Of a stretch of 64,000 nt of DNA, positions 27,937 to 37,529 are shown piece by piece. Location of the stretch: positions 1 to 64,000 of the forward strand of contig SVPV01000001.1 in the NCBI GenBank assembly GCA_015065725.1. Direction: 5' to 3'. Origin of the DNA: Oscillospiraceae bacterium. Lineage in GTDB: Bacteria > Bacillota > Clostridia > Oscillospirales > Acutalibacteraceae. Below the pieces are notes generated by a model. The model was not told the DNA's origin. It worked only from the letters and a program-made list of their open reading frames with translations, and searched no databases. Position 1 is the first letter of the stretch, and every line of letters starts with the position of its first letter. The translations under genes were made by a program, and so were the position numbers.

Positions 27937-28677
27937 TTGGAATTTGATGCTTTAAAGGTAAAAAACGAAATCGTCAGTTGGATTAAAGATTGGTTTTCTA
28001 TAAACGGAAACACTTCACCCGCCGTGCTTGGAATTTCGGGCGGCAAGGATAGCTCGGTTGTAGCGGCACTTTGTGTTGAGGCACTCGGCAAGGATAGGGT
28101 TGTAGGTGTTTTAATGCCGAACGGCAAGCAACACGATATTGATGTTTCCAAGGCTTTAATAGAGCATTTAGGTATCAAAAGCTATGAAATTAATATAGAG
28201 GCGGCTTATAACGGACTTATGGGAGAACTTCAAAAACAGAGTTTTGAGGTATCTAATCAAACGGTTGTGAATTTGCCGCCAAGACTTCGTATGTCTACAG
28301 TTTATGCCGTTTCTCAAAGCCTTAACGGCAGGGTGGCTAACACCTGCAATCTGTCGGAGGATTGGGTGGGTTATTCTACACGCTATGGCGATTCTGTAGG
28401 CGACTTTAGCCCGCTTTCCCGTCTTACCGTTGCCGAGGTTAAGGCAATAGGCAGAGTATTGGGGCTTCCCTCAATGTTTGTTGATAAGGTGCCGATAGAC
28501 GGTCTTTGCGGCAAAACCGACGAGGATAATTTAGGCTTTAGCTACGAAACGTTGGATAAATATATCCGCACAGGTGTTTGCGAGGATAAAGCTATAAAAG
28601 AAAAAATTGACCGTATGCATAAAAACAGCCTTTTTAAGCTTGAGCTTATGCCTGTTTTTGAGTATAATCCAGAATAA
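27937..28677 (+). CDS. nadE: NAD+ synthase, ammonia-dependent
   Basis: The 246-residue enzyme amidates deamido-NAD with ammonia. The PP-loop GISGGKDSSVVAAL is near residue 36 and the family segment NTCNLSEDWVGY is present. There is no N-terminal nitrilase domain, so it cannot use glutamine. The ORF track starts ten codons earlier at another TTG. The TTG chosen follows AAAGGAAG at nine bases, and both starts are non-ATG. Confidence 0.93.
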   Translation: MEFDALKVKNEIVSWIKDWFSINGNTSPAVLGISGGKDSSVVAALCVEALGKDRVVGVLMPNGKQHDIDVSKALIEHLGIKSYEINIEAAYNGLMGELQKQSFEVSNQTVVNLPPRLRMSTVYAVSQSLNGRVANTCNLSEDWVGYSTRYGDSVGDFSPLSRLTVAEVKAIGRVLGLPSMFVDKVPIDGLCGKTDEDNLGFSYETLDKYIRTGVCEDKAIKEKIDRMHKNSLFKLELMPVFEYNPE

Positions 28678-28683
28678 TATCTT

Positions 28684-28715
28684 CCCCAAATGTCTTGTGC
28701 GTTTGGGGATTTTTT
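28684..28715 (+). terminator. Terminator after nadE
   Basis: CCCCAAA and TTTGGGG pair around an 11-base loop and are followed by ATTTTTT. Confidence 0.75.
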
Positions 28716-28753
28716 AGTGTACTGTTTTTGGTACTTTTTATATGTTAGAATAG

Positions 28754-28782
28754 TTGATATAATAAAAAATGTTTGGTATAAT
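28754..28782 (+). promoter_or_regulatory. Promoter of addB-addA
   Basis: TTGATA, 17 bases, TATAAT with an extended TGG. The predicted transcript starts near 28789, after the ORF-track start of addB, so the GTG at 28814 is the likely start codon. Confidence 0.8.
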
Positions 28783-28813
28783 TAGAATACTAAAAGTCTT
28801 GGAGGATGGAAAG

Positions 28814-31800
28814 GTGTTAAGATTTATCTTTGGTGTGGCTGCAACAGGCAAAACCTCAAAGGTTCTCGAATTAATAAAAAATGATGCCGAAAAGGGTAAA
28901 AAAGCTGTTCTTATAATTCCCGAACAGTTCTCATTCCAAAGTGAACGCTCGGTTTTAAGACTACTTGGCGACAATATGGCAAGCAGGGTTGAGGTTTTAA
29001 GCTTCAGCCGTATTTGTGATGCCGTAGAACGCTTAACGGGCGGTATTTGCGGTAAAAATCTTTCCGATGCAGACAAGCTTATTTTAATGTGCAGGGCAAT
29101 AAAACAGTCAGCAGATGAGCTTGACGTCTTTGGCAGATATAAAAATTCTATAGGCTTTGCAAGGGCAATGCTTGAAACGGTTGATGAATTCAAAACAAAT
29201 TCCGTTACACCCGATGAGTTACTGGAAGTAGCCGACAAATACGCCAATAAAACCCTGTCTTTAAAGCTTCGGGATATTGCTATAATATACCAAAACTACG
29301 ATATGATTATAGGGCAAGAATTTATTGACCCTACCGACCGCCTTGCAAAGCTTTACGACCGCCTTTTAAAGTGCAAATATTTTGAAAATAAAACTGTTTA
29401 TTTGGATTCTTTTAAAGGTTTTACGGGACAGCAGTTTAAAATAATAGACCGTATACTCTCACAGGCTGATGACGTTTATATAAGTTTTTCGTGCAATTCT
29501 TCTCCTGATACGGAATTCGACCTTTTTAGCAATATTAGAAAAACAGTAAACCGCATAAAAAGTAGAGCCGAAGCTTACGGAAAAGCTTTGGGCGAGGATA
29601 TTGTACTTCAAAATGACTTTTATGCTTCTCGGTCTATAGCGGCTATAGAAAAGCTTTTGTCGGGCAGTAAAAAAGTCGCTTTTTCGGGTGATGATACCGT
29701 CACAGTTTGCAGTGCCGATACCGTTTATGACGAAGCCGAGTTTGCCGCACGCACCATAAGAAGATTAGTGCGTGAAAACAAGGATTTAAGATACAGAGAT
29801 ATAGTAATAATTGCGAGAGATACCGCTCTTTATGAGGAGGCGGTAATTTCCGCATGCCGTAAAAACGGCGTTTTCTGTTTTGTAGATAAGCGTTATCCGC
29901 TTGCCGATTTTCCTCCCGTTGCCGCAACCCTTGCCGCAATAGATGCAGTAAATAGATTTTCGGCAGAGGCAATTTTACGGTTTTATAAAACGGGTATTGC
30001 AACTATAGACGCACAAGAACTGTCAAAGCTTGAAAATTATACATATATTTGGAATGTTGACGGAAAGCTATGGACTAAAGAATGGGATATGAACCCGAAA
30101 GGCTTTATGGCGGGCGAAATAAGCGAGTCGGATGATTTAGAGCTTCAGTCAATAAATAAAACAAGGGCTTTGCTTATTACCCCCTTTAATGAATTTAAAA
30201 ATGATTTTAAAGGTAATGCTAAAAACAGAATAAAAGCAATTTTAAAACTTTTCTCACACGTTAATGCAAAAAAAGCACTTAAAAATATGTACGATATTTA
30301 TTCCGAAAATTTTGATGCTACATACAAGGATGCACTTTTGCAGTCGTGGGATATGCTAATGTCGGTTTTCGACAGTATTGCCGACTGTTTGGGAGACAGT
30401 GATATTTCCACAAAGGAATTTACAGAAATTTTGCGTGCGGCGGTTAGCTGTGAGGCTATAGGTGTAGCACCACAAATGCTTGACGAGGTAACCTTTGGTG
30501 CGGCTGACAGAATACGACCGTCAAGACCTAAAGTGGCGTTTATATTAGGTGCTAATCAAAATCTTTTCCCAAAAAGCTTTTCGCATAGCGGTTTGCTTGC
30601 AAATTCTGAAAGAGAGCAGCTAATAAATTCGGGTATAGAGATTTCCGACCACGCTTTAGAGGAAGCTATTGACGAGGAATTTTTGGTTTATACCAATGTT
30701 TGTTGTCCTACGGAAAGGCTTTTTATATGCTATCATAATATGGATAGCGAGGACAAGCCCTCTGAACCGTCTGCCTTTGTGGGTAGAATTTTGGAAAATA
30801 TCTGCCCCGTAAAAACTAATGAGCCTAAACGGCTTGATAAAACAAATCTGCCCGAAACTGCAGAGTCTGCTTTTGCCGATTTTTGTAAAGCACTCGGAAG
30901 AAGTAGAGAGGACGCCGTACGGATAGGTGCCGCCGTTTCAGAAATCCCTGAATATAAGGAGAAAATCGAGGTTGTAAAAAACGGCTACTCTAATAGGGAT
31001 ATGTCGATATCTACTGATGCCGCACAAAAGCTTTTCGGTAACAATATAAAAATATCTCCCTCTAAATTAGATGTATTTATGCGTTGCAGTTTTTCGTATT
31101 TTTGTAAATACGGGCTTAAAGCAAAAAAACTTCAGCCTGCCGAATTTGACGTAATGCAAAGAGGTACTATTGTACACTATGTTTTAGAGCGTATTGTAGA
31201 GGATTATAAGGAAACCATAGCCGAATTTTCGGAAGATAAAATTTCAGAGCTTGTAGATTTTTATATAAATGAGTATTTAAATAGTATCAGAGGCTATAAA
31301 AGTGTAGAAACCGCCCGTATGCGTTACCTTGTGTTTACCATTTCACGCTCGCTTAAAGAGGTAGTTTCAAGGCTTTCAAAAGAGTTTGCACAGTCAAAGT
31401 TTAAACCCATAAGATGCGAACTTTTAATAGGCGGCGACGAGGTACCGTCCCCCGAAATACTAATCGGTGAAAACAAAAAAATATCGGTCGAGGGCGTTGT
31501 AGACCGAATGGATATATGGAACGGTTATGTCCGTATTGTTGACTATAAAACAGGCAGTCGAAAGTTCCGCTTGCCCGACATTCTTGTCGGTCAAAATATG
31601 CAGATGCTAATTTACCTTTACGCCATTGTCAAAAAAGGTGCCTTTGCCGATAATAAGCCTGCAGGAATATTTTATATGCCATCTCGCCGCGACCTTAATA
31701 ATACGGGTATGCGTATGGACGGCTTGGCGGTTGAAAATCTAGAAACCGCAAACGCTATGGAAAGTGAAAACGCGGGTGAATTCGTACCGCCGCTTAAATA

Positions 31801-32080
31801 TAATAAAGAGGGCGAAATTCACTATCATAGTAAAAATTCTTTTATACCCGAAACGGATTTCCAGACCGTTTTCAAACATATTGAAAACACACTTTACAAA
31901 ATGGGCGATAAGCTATCACATGGTGATTTTGCTGTAAATCCCGTAGACGGATTAGACAGTCCTGCCTGCAAATACTGTGATTTTGCATCGGTTTGCGGAA
32001 TAGAGGATAAGGTAGTAGAGTGTGTTAATTCGGTATCCAACAGAGAGGTTATTGATATAATAAGAAAGGAGTGCGAATAA
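28814..32080 (+). CDS. addB: ATP-dependent helicase/nuclease subunit B
   Basis: The 1088-residue subunit pairs with AddA to resect double-strand breaks for RecA. The N-terminal Walker A is FGVAATGKTSKV. The C-terminal nuclease domain shows GVVDRMDIWNGYVRIVDYKTG. FeS-type cysteines are visible at CSFSYFC and at CKYCDFASVC, which lock the nuclease fold. The GTG start, 15 codons into the listed ORF, follows GGAGG. It overlaps addA by one base (TAATG). Confidence 0.95.
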   Translation: MLRFIFGVAATGKTSKVLELIKNDAEKGKKAVLIIPEQFSFQSERSVLRLLGDNMASRVEVLSFSRICDAVERLTGGICGKNLSDADKLILMCRAIKQSADELDVFGRYKNSIGFARAMLETVDEFKTNSVTPDELLEVADKYANKTLSLKLRDIAIIYQNYDMIIGQEFIDPTDRLAKLYDRLLKCKYFENKTVYLDSFKGFTGQQFKIIDRILSQADDVYISFSCNSSPDTEFDLFSNIRKTVNRIKSRAEAYGKALGEDIVLQNDFYASRSIAAIEKLLSGSKKVAFSGDDTVTVCSADTVYDEAEFAARTIRRLVRENKDLRYRDIVIIARDTALYEEAVISACRKNGVFCFVDKRYPLADFPPVAATLAAIDAVNRFSAEAILRFYKTGIATIDAQELSKLENYTYIWNVDGKLWTKEWDMNPKGFMAGEISESDDLELQSINKTRALLITPFNEFKNDFKGNAKNRIKAILKLFSHVNAKKALKNMYDIYSENFDATYKDALLQSWDMLMSVFDSIADCLGDSDISTKEFTEILRAAVSCEAIGVAPQMLDEVTFGAADRIRPSRPKVAFILGANQNLFPKSFSHSGLLANSEREQLINSGIEISDHALEEAIDEEFLVYTNVCCPTERLFICYHNMDSEDKPSEPSAFVGRILENICPVKTNEPKRLDKTNLPETAESAFADFCKALGRSREDAVRIGAAVSEIPEYKEKIEVVKNGYSNRDMSISTDAAQKLFGNNIKISPSKLDVFMRCSFSYFCKYGLKAKKLQPAEFDVMQRGTIVHYVLERIVEDYKETIAEFSEDKISELVDFYINEYLNSIRGYKSVETARMRYLVFTISRSLKEVVSRLSKEFAQSKFKPIRCELLIGGDEVPSPEILIGENKKISVEGVVDRMDIWNGYVRIVDYKTGSRKFRLPDILVGQNMQMLIYLYAIVKKGAFADNKPAGIFYMPSRRDLNNTGMRMDGLAVENLETANAMESENAGEFVPPLKYNKEGEIHYHSKNSFIPETDFQTVFKHIENTLYKMGDKLSHGDFAVNPVDGLDSPACKYCDFASVCGIEDKVVECVNSVSNREVIDIIRKECE

Positions 32081-35000
32081 TGGCTTTTAACCCTACTTAT
32101 GAGCAGGATTTAGCAATAAACGCTAAGGGCAACGTGCTTGTTTGTGCCGCCGCAGGCTCGGGTAAAACCGCAGTTTTGGTTGAGCGTGTTATTCGTATGC
32201 TTACCGACAGTTCGCACCCTGTTTCAGCCGACCGACTGCTTATAGTGACCTTTACAAATGCCGCCGCCGCAGAAATGCGTTCAAGAATTGAAAAGCGGCT
32301 TTATGAAGAAACGCTTAAAAATCCCTTTGATTTGGCACTAAAAAAGCAAAAATATCTTATTTCCTCGGCTAAAATATGTACTATCGATTCCTTTTGTATA
32401 GATTTAGTAAGAAGTAATTTTGATAAGCTTGGCATAAATCCCGACTTTAAAATTTCCACTGCCGAAAATTTGGAAGCAATTTCAAATAGGATAGTAAACT
32501 CGGTGATTTTAGAGCAAATGGAAAATGGTGGTAGGGAATTTTACAGTCTTTTAGAGCTTACAGGGTGTGAATATGATGAATCGCGTCTGGCGACCGCTAT
32601 AAGAAGTATTTTTAATTATAGTCAGGTAACACCTTTTCCGCAAAAATTTTTAGAAATCTTGACACTAGGCTATCAAACCGAATTTTCAAAGGGAAATATT
32701 TGCTTTGATAGGGCAATTAGTATTGCACTGGAAAAAACCGAGAATATAAACGGTATGATTTTAGCAGGTCTTGATGCCTCAAAGCAATTAGGTGAAGAAG
32801 CCGAGAAGCTGCAAGCTTATTTTGATGCCTTTTGTGAGATTAGCGATAAACTTTTAATGACGGTACAAAATGGGGATTGGAACACCATAAGAAAGGCGTT
32901 TACAGATTTTATAATGCCGCCCATACCTAGAATTCAAAAGTTTAAAAGTTTGCCCGAAATTACCTTAATGCGAGAAATTCGCGAGGCGGTTTTAAGCGAA
33001 AGAGATGCTTTGCTTAATATTTTCTTGGCAGAAAGGGAAGAAATCGAGAGGAAAAACAGGGAGATTTATCCTGCGGTTAAGCTGCTTGTTGAATTGGTAT
33101 GCCGCTACAAAGACGAGCTTTTTAAGGCTCAGCTTGAAGAAAACAGCCTTACCTTTTATAACACCGAGCAGTTAGCACTAGAGCTTTTATGCCATAGCGA
33201 CAGTGACGGAAATATTGTTATAAACGACGGTGCCGAGGAGATTTTTTCACAGTTTGACGAGGTGCTTGTTGACGAATATCAAGACGTAAACGATTTGCAA
33301 AATATGCTTTTCTATGTTCTTTCAAATCGTGAGCATAAGCTGTTTGCGGTGGGCGACGTAAAGCAGAGCATTTATGGCTTTAGAGGTGCTAATCCCAATA
33401 ACTTTTTAAACAAGAAAAACCGATATAAGCCTATTAATATGGCGGATGAGAATGAATCTAAAAAGGTTATTCTTGCCAATAACTTCAGAAGCAGAGCCGA
33501 GGTCTGTGATTATATAAATTTCTTTTTCGAGAATATTATGACCGAGGAAAACGGCGATATTGTATATGATAGTGAGGAGAGGCTGGTAGCCTCTAACAAG
33601 CAATTTTCGACGGTAGACCTTCCTTTGAACCGACTTTGTGTTGTGGATAAGTTATCTAATAGCGAGGACGACCGCTTGACAGTTGAGGCAGACGTTATAG
33701 CTATGCAGATACGCAAAATTATGTCTTCAGGCGAGTGTATTCACACTAAAGACGGCGGACTTCGCAAAGCAGAGTATTCCGACTTTGCGATACTTCTTCG
33801 TGCTACCGATAAAACAGCGGCAAAGCTTTCGGCAGAGCTGGAAGCGGAGGGAATTCCCGTAAACTGTGCTAATGATAGCTTTATAGAGCTTTTAGAGGTT
33901 GATACTTTCTTGTCGCTTTTAAAAATCATTGATAACCCTGCCGATGATATTGCACTTTTAACGGTGCTTATGTCACCGATTTTTGAGTTTACTGCAGAAG
34001 AGCTTGCTAATATACGGGCAGAGCATAAAAATGGAGATTTAATAGCCGCAATTTCACTCTTTCGGGATAAAAATTCTAAAGTAGCAAAGTTTTACAAGGC
34101 ACTAGAACTCTACCGAGCCGAAGCCTCTGTTTTGCCGCTTAAAAATTTCGTGTTTAAGCTTATAAATATTACGGGTTACGGTGATATCGTGTCGGCTATG
34201 TCGGACGGTATGAGAAGAAAGGCTAATCTTTTAAGACTTGCGGAGTATGCCGCATCTTATAGCGATGCTTACGGAAATTCAATTTCGGGGTTTGTTAACT
34301 ACATAAAAAATGTGGCAGGCAGTAAGCTTTCGTCTGCAAAGGTGACCTCGGGTTCAGACTCTGTGCAGATTATGAGTATTCACGCCTCAAAGGGACTGCA
34401 GTTCCCAGTATGTATTCTCGCTAATATCGATTCTAAAATTAATATGCGGGATAGCAGTGACTCAATGCTCTTTTCGGAAAATATAGGCATAGGCTTTAGG
34501 TACTTTGATGAGCAACAAAAAAACCGCGTAGACAGTATTGAGCGTGTTTTAATATCCGAAGAAATGCGTATAAAGACCCTCGAAGAAGAACTACGCCTTT
34601 TGTATGTTGCTATGACCAGAGCAGAGGATATGCTGATTATGGTCGGTGCATATAAAAATCTTCAAAAAAAGCTAGGGGAACTCTCGGCAAAGCTTATAAG
34701 TGAGGGCGGCAGAATAGGTAAACGCTCTTATGGCTCGGTGTCCTCCATAGGTGACTGGATTTTAATGACCTCGCTTATTCACAAGGACGGTAAAAAACTT
34801 CGGGTTTATGCGGATGTTTCACCCACTCTTGCAGAGTCTGACTCAAATATCGAAATAGAGATTATCGCCGCTAATGGAATTGAAAAAAATCCGCTTTCTA
34901 AGGCAGAGGTCGAAACTTTTGAGCCTGACGATTTTATTAAAGAACAAATTTTATCTAATATGCAGTATAAATACCCTTATGAAGCTTTAAAGGATATAGA

Positions 35001-35595
35001 GGCAAAATGCTCGGCATCAATGCTTAACAATAAAGCAGAGGGTGATAAATACGCCTTTTCAAGCCGTCCGTCGTTTATGGAAGACGACGGCATTACAGGT
35101 GCCGACAGGGGAACTGCAATGCATAAAATTATGCAGTTTATAGACTTTGAGGCGACAGATGTCGGAGAGGAAATTGAAAGACTAAAAGAATGGGAATATA
35201 TATCCGAGTTGGAGGCAAATGCGGTAGATAAGGCCGCTATAGAAAGATTTTTCTCAAGCGATGTTTTCTCGCGTGCAAGAAACTCTAAATACTGCCGACG
35301 TGAAATGCGATTTTTAACCGAAGTTTCGGCAGGTAGTATTGACAGCACCTTAAAATCTCCGCTTTGTGAAGAAAAAATTATAGTACAGGGTGCGGTTGAC
35401 CTCTGCTTTTTAGAGGACGACGGTGTTGTTATACTTGATTTTAAGAGTGATAGGGTTGACAATCCCGAAGCCTTAAAAGCCGCCTACAGCGAACAGCTTA
35501 ATATATATGAAAAAGCGGTAGAAAAAATCTTTTTAAAGCCTGTTAAGGAAAAAATAATTTATTCCTTTTCACTAGGTTCTGAAATTAAAATTTAA
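32080..35595 (+). CDS. addA: ATP-dependent helicase/nuclease subunit A
   Basis: The 1171-residue UvrD-type helicase with a C-terminal nuclease domain. Motifs in order: CAAAGSGKTAVLVERV (residues 22-37), VTFTNAAAAEMRSRI, VDEYQDVNDLQ, NFRSRAEV, SIHASKGLQFPVCI, LYVAMTRAEDML. Near the end GAVDLCFLEDDGVVILDFKSD is the RecB-type nuclease motif. The ATG overlaps the addB stop, and an AAGGAG site lies inside addB. Full length. Confidence 0.96.
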   Translation: MAFNPTYEQDLAINAKGNVLVCAAAGSGKTAVLVERVIRMLTDSSHPVSADRLLIVTFTNAAAAEMRSRIEKRLYEETLKNPFDLALKKQKYLISSAKICTIDSFCIDLVRSNFDKLGINPDFKISTAENLEAISNRIVNSVILEQMENGGREFYSLLELTGCEYDESRLATAIRSIFNYSQVTPFPQKFLEILTLGYQTEFSKGNICFDRAISIALEKTENINGMILAGLDASKQLGEEAEKLQAYFDAFCEISDKLLMTVQNGDWNTIRKAFTDFIMPPIPRIQKFKSLPEITLMREIREAVLSERDALLNIFLAEREEIERKNREIYPAVKLLVELVCRYKDELFKAQLEENSLTFYNTEQLALELLCHSDSDGNIVINDGAEEIFSQFDEVLVDEYQDVNDLQNMLFYVLSNREHKLFAVGDVKQSIYGFRGANPNNFLNKKNRYKPINMADENESKKVILANNFRSRAEVCDYINFFFENIMTEENGDIVYDSEERLVASNKQFSTVDLPLNRLCVVDKLSNSEDDRLTVEADVIAMQIRKIMSSGECIHTKDGGLRKAEYSDFAILLRATDKTAAKLSAELEAEGIPVNCANDSFIELLEVDTFLSLLKIIDNPADDIALLTVLMSPIFEFTAEELANIRAEHKNGDLIAAISLFRDKNSKVAKFYKALELYRAEASVLPLKNFVFKLINITGYGDIVSAMSDGMRRKANLLRLAEYAASYSDAYGNSISGFVNYIKNVAGSKLSSAKVTSGSDSVQIMSIHASKGLQFPVCILANIDSKINMRDSSDSMLFSENIGIGFRYFDEQQKNRVDSIERVLISEEMRIKTLEEELRLLYVAMTRAEDMLIMVGAYKNLQKKLGELSAKLISEGGRIGKRSYGSVSSIGDWILMTSLIHKDGKKLRVYADVSPTLAESDSNIEIEIIAANGIEKNPLSKAEVETFEPDDFIKEQILSNMQYKYPYEALKDIEAKCSASMLNNKAEGDKYAFSSRPSFMEDDGITGADRGTAMHKIMQFIDFEATDVGEEIERLKEWEYISELEANAVDKAAIERFFSSDVFSRARNSKYCRREMRFLTEVSAGSIDSTLKSPLCEEKIIVQGAVDLCFLEDDGVVILDFKSDRVDNPEALKAAYSEQLNIYEKAVEKIFLKPVKEKIIYSFSLGSEIKI

Positions 35596-35606
35596 GGCTA
35601 GCCAAA

Positions 35607-35641
35607 AGGGGCAGGCGTTGGTGTTCGCCCGCCTCTTTTTT
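35607..35641 (+). terminator. Terminator after addA
   Basis: AGGGGCAGGCG pairs with CGCCCGCCTCT (with G-U pairs), followed by a T run. Confidence 0.8.
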
Positions 35642-35677
35642 ATGTGAAAATCATTCCTTTTTTGCCACAATTACGCA

Positions 35678-35706
35678 TTGACATAAAGCCCGACAAGTTA
35701 TATAAT
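35678..35706 (+). promoter_or_regulatory. Consensus promoter of the dockerin/cohesin operon
   Basis: TTGACA and TATAAT, both perfect, 17 bases apart. The transcript would start near 35713, which excludes the ORF-track start at 35711 and supports the ATG at 35741 behind AAAGGGG. Confidence 0.88.
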
Positions 35707-35740
35707 GTAAATGTTATATTATGTAGTAAAGGGGAATAGT

Positions 35741-37519
35741 ATGTCCAAATTTGTAAGGGTTTTTTGTATAATCCTGTCACTTGTTTTACTATTGTCTTCA
35801 AATATATTAAAGGCCCAAGATTTACAAACTGCCTACATAAACGGTGATAATGTTAATATCCGTACCGAGCCGTCACCTTCGGCTGATAGTCTTGGTAAAA
35901 TAAACTTTGATAACGTAACTTTGCTTGGCGAAACGGCACAAGTGCAGGGTATGGAATTTTTATGGTATAAGATACAGTACGGCAGTAAAACAGGTTGGCT
36001 GTATGGGCATCCTGAGTGGTTTTCTATAAATACACCTCCGCCAACTCCAACGCCTGAAGCCAATGCCACTTTTGAAGAACAGCTTAAAGCTTTCCCCGAA
36101 AGCTATCACCAATCACTTCGCAAACTTCATGAGAGATATCCAAACTGGAAGTTCGTTGCCGACAACATCGGTTTTTCTTTTGATAATGCTGTGGATATAC
36201 AATATCTCAATTACAAAAAGCATGTTGAACTAAGTCAAGGTATTGCTTGGCGTTCGCTTAGAGGCGATGTGTATAACTGGCAGACAGGTCAGTGGAAAAT
36301 CCTTGACGGTGACAGGTGGGTTGCCGCTTCAAGAGAAGTAGTAGCTTACTATATGGACCCTAGAAATTTCCTTAACAGAAGCTCGGTTTATATGTTTTTA
36401 AACCAGTCTTACGATGCTGCTAATCATACCGAAGAGGGACTTTCAAAAATAATTGCAGGCACCTTTCTTGCTAACAATTACACCCCAAATCCCAACAGCG
36501 AATATGACAAACAGTGTGGCGGCTCATACAGTAAGGTTATAATGCTAGCGGCAGAGCAGTCGGGTGTTAGTCCATATATTATTGCATCAAAAATTATTGT
36601 AGAGCAGGGTAATGGTACATCTTCGCTTATATCGGGTAATTACCCGGGTTTTGAAGGTTATTATAACTTCTTTAACTGGGGCGCTTACGGTGTGGGTGAT
36701 GCTGCTATAATCCAAAACGGACTTAGTACCGCAAGGTCAGAGGGTTGGAACTCTCGTGCCGCGTCAATAATAGGCGGTGCTAAAAAGTTGGCTGACGGAT
36801 ATATAAATAACAGGCAACATACCTACTACTATATGGCGTTTAACCTTTTAAATCAAAATTATAACCATCAGTACGAATCGGCTATTTATGCGGCAAATAA
36901 CAAGGCAAAGAATATGTCTACTGCTTATGCTACTAATTATGAGGCTCCGCTTGTGTTTAATATACCTGTTTATACCTCTATTCCAAATGAGGTTTCAACT
37001 AAAGCAGAAGCAGGCGATAACAGATACAATAACTATTATTTAACCCAAATGAATGTCGGGGGATTATCACCTGCTTTTAGTATGTTTAACCAAAGCTATT
37101 CGCTAAATGTTTCGGGTGATACCACTATTTATGTTAGTGTGCCCGATAAGGCTTCAATTGTGTCACCGCTACAAACGGCTATAAACCCAGGTGATAACAA
37201 TGTCTATATTACCGTAAAAGCAGAGTCGGGATTTACTAACACCTATACGGTTAAGGTGACTTCCAGCGTAGCGTGTACTATTACAGTTTCTACCGATACC
37301 CCACCGGCACCAGTGGCAAAAAAAGGCGATATAAACGGCGATACATTTATTAACTCAACCGATATTGCAGCAATAAAACTGCATATGTTTGGTATTAGAA
37401 CCATTACCAAAGGTACAGAACAGTGGGATGTAGCAAATATAAACGGCGATGAAGATATCAACTCAACCGATATTGCAGCAATAAAATTGCATATGTTTGG
37501 TATTAGATATATTGAATGA
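35741..37519 (+). CDS. Secreted N-acetylglucosaminidase with SH3b and dockerin domains
   Basis: The 592-residue protein has a signal peptide (residues 1-25, VFCIILSLVLLLSS), an SH3b wall-binding domain (about 30-95, NVNIRTEPSPSADSLG), a Pro/Thr linker (PPPTPTPE), and a glucosaminidase-like catalytic domain (about 110-400) with a likely catalytic Glu in IIVEQGNGTS (near residue 288) and NFFNWGAYG. A cadherin-like beta-sandwich (about 440-515) follows. A type I dockerin (527-592) ends it, with two Ca-binding loops, DINGDTFINSTD and NINGDEDINSTD. It should cleave peptidoglycan outside the cell. The next gene, ten bases on, encodes a cohesin-like protein, the natural partner of a dockerin. Confidence 0.85.
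   Translation: MSKFVRVFCIILSLVLLLSSNILKAQDLQTAYINGDNVNIRTEPSPSADSLGKINFDNVTLLGETAQVQGMEFLWYKIQYGSKTGWLYGHPEWFSINTPPPTPTPEANATFEEQLKAFPESYHQSLRKLHERYPNWKFVADNIGFSFDNAVDIQYLNYKKHVELSQGIAWRSLRGDVYNWQTGQWKILDGDRWVAASREVVAYYMDPRNFLNRSSVYMFLNQSYDAANHTEEGLSKIIAGTFLANNYTPNPNSEYDKQCGGSYSKVIMLAAEQSGVSPYIIASKIIVEQGNGTSSLISGNYPGFEGYYNFFNWGAYGVGDAAIIQNGLSTARSEGWNSRAASIIGGAKKLADGYINNRQHTYYYMAFNLLNQNYNHQYESAIYAANNKAKNMSTAYATNYEAPLVFNIPVYTSIPNEVSTKAEAGDNRYNNYYLTQMNVGGLSPAFSMFNQSYSLNVSGDTTIYVSVPDKASIVSPLQTAINPGDNNVYITVKAESGFTNTYTVKVTSSVACTITVSTDTPPAPVAKKGDINGDTFINSTDIAAIKLHMFGIRTITKGTEQWDVANINGDEDINSTDIAAIKLHMFGIRYIE
37352..37507 (+). repeat. Near-identical 48-bp direct repeat encoding the two dockerin segments
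   Basis: Two 48-base copies (37352-37399 and 37460-37507), 108 bases apart, differ at one base (a silent Leu codon change). They encode NSTDIAAIKLHMFGIR twice. Such nucleotide identity suggests a recent duplication or gene conversion. Confidence 0.9.
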
Positions 37520-37529
37520 GGTGTTATAA

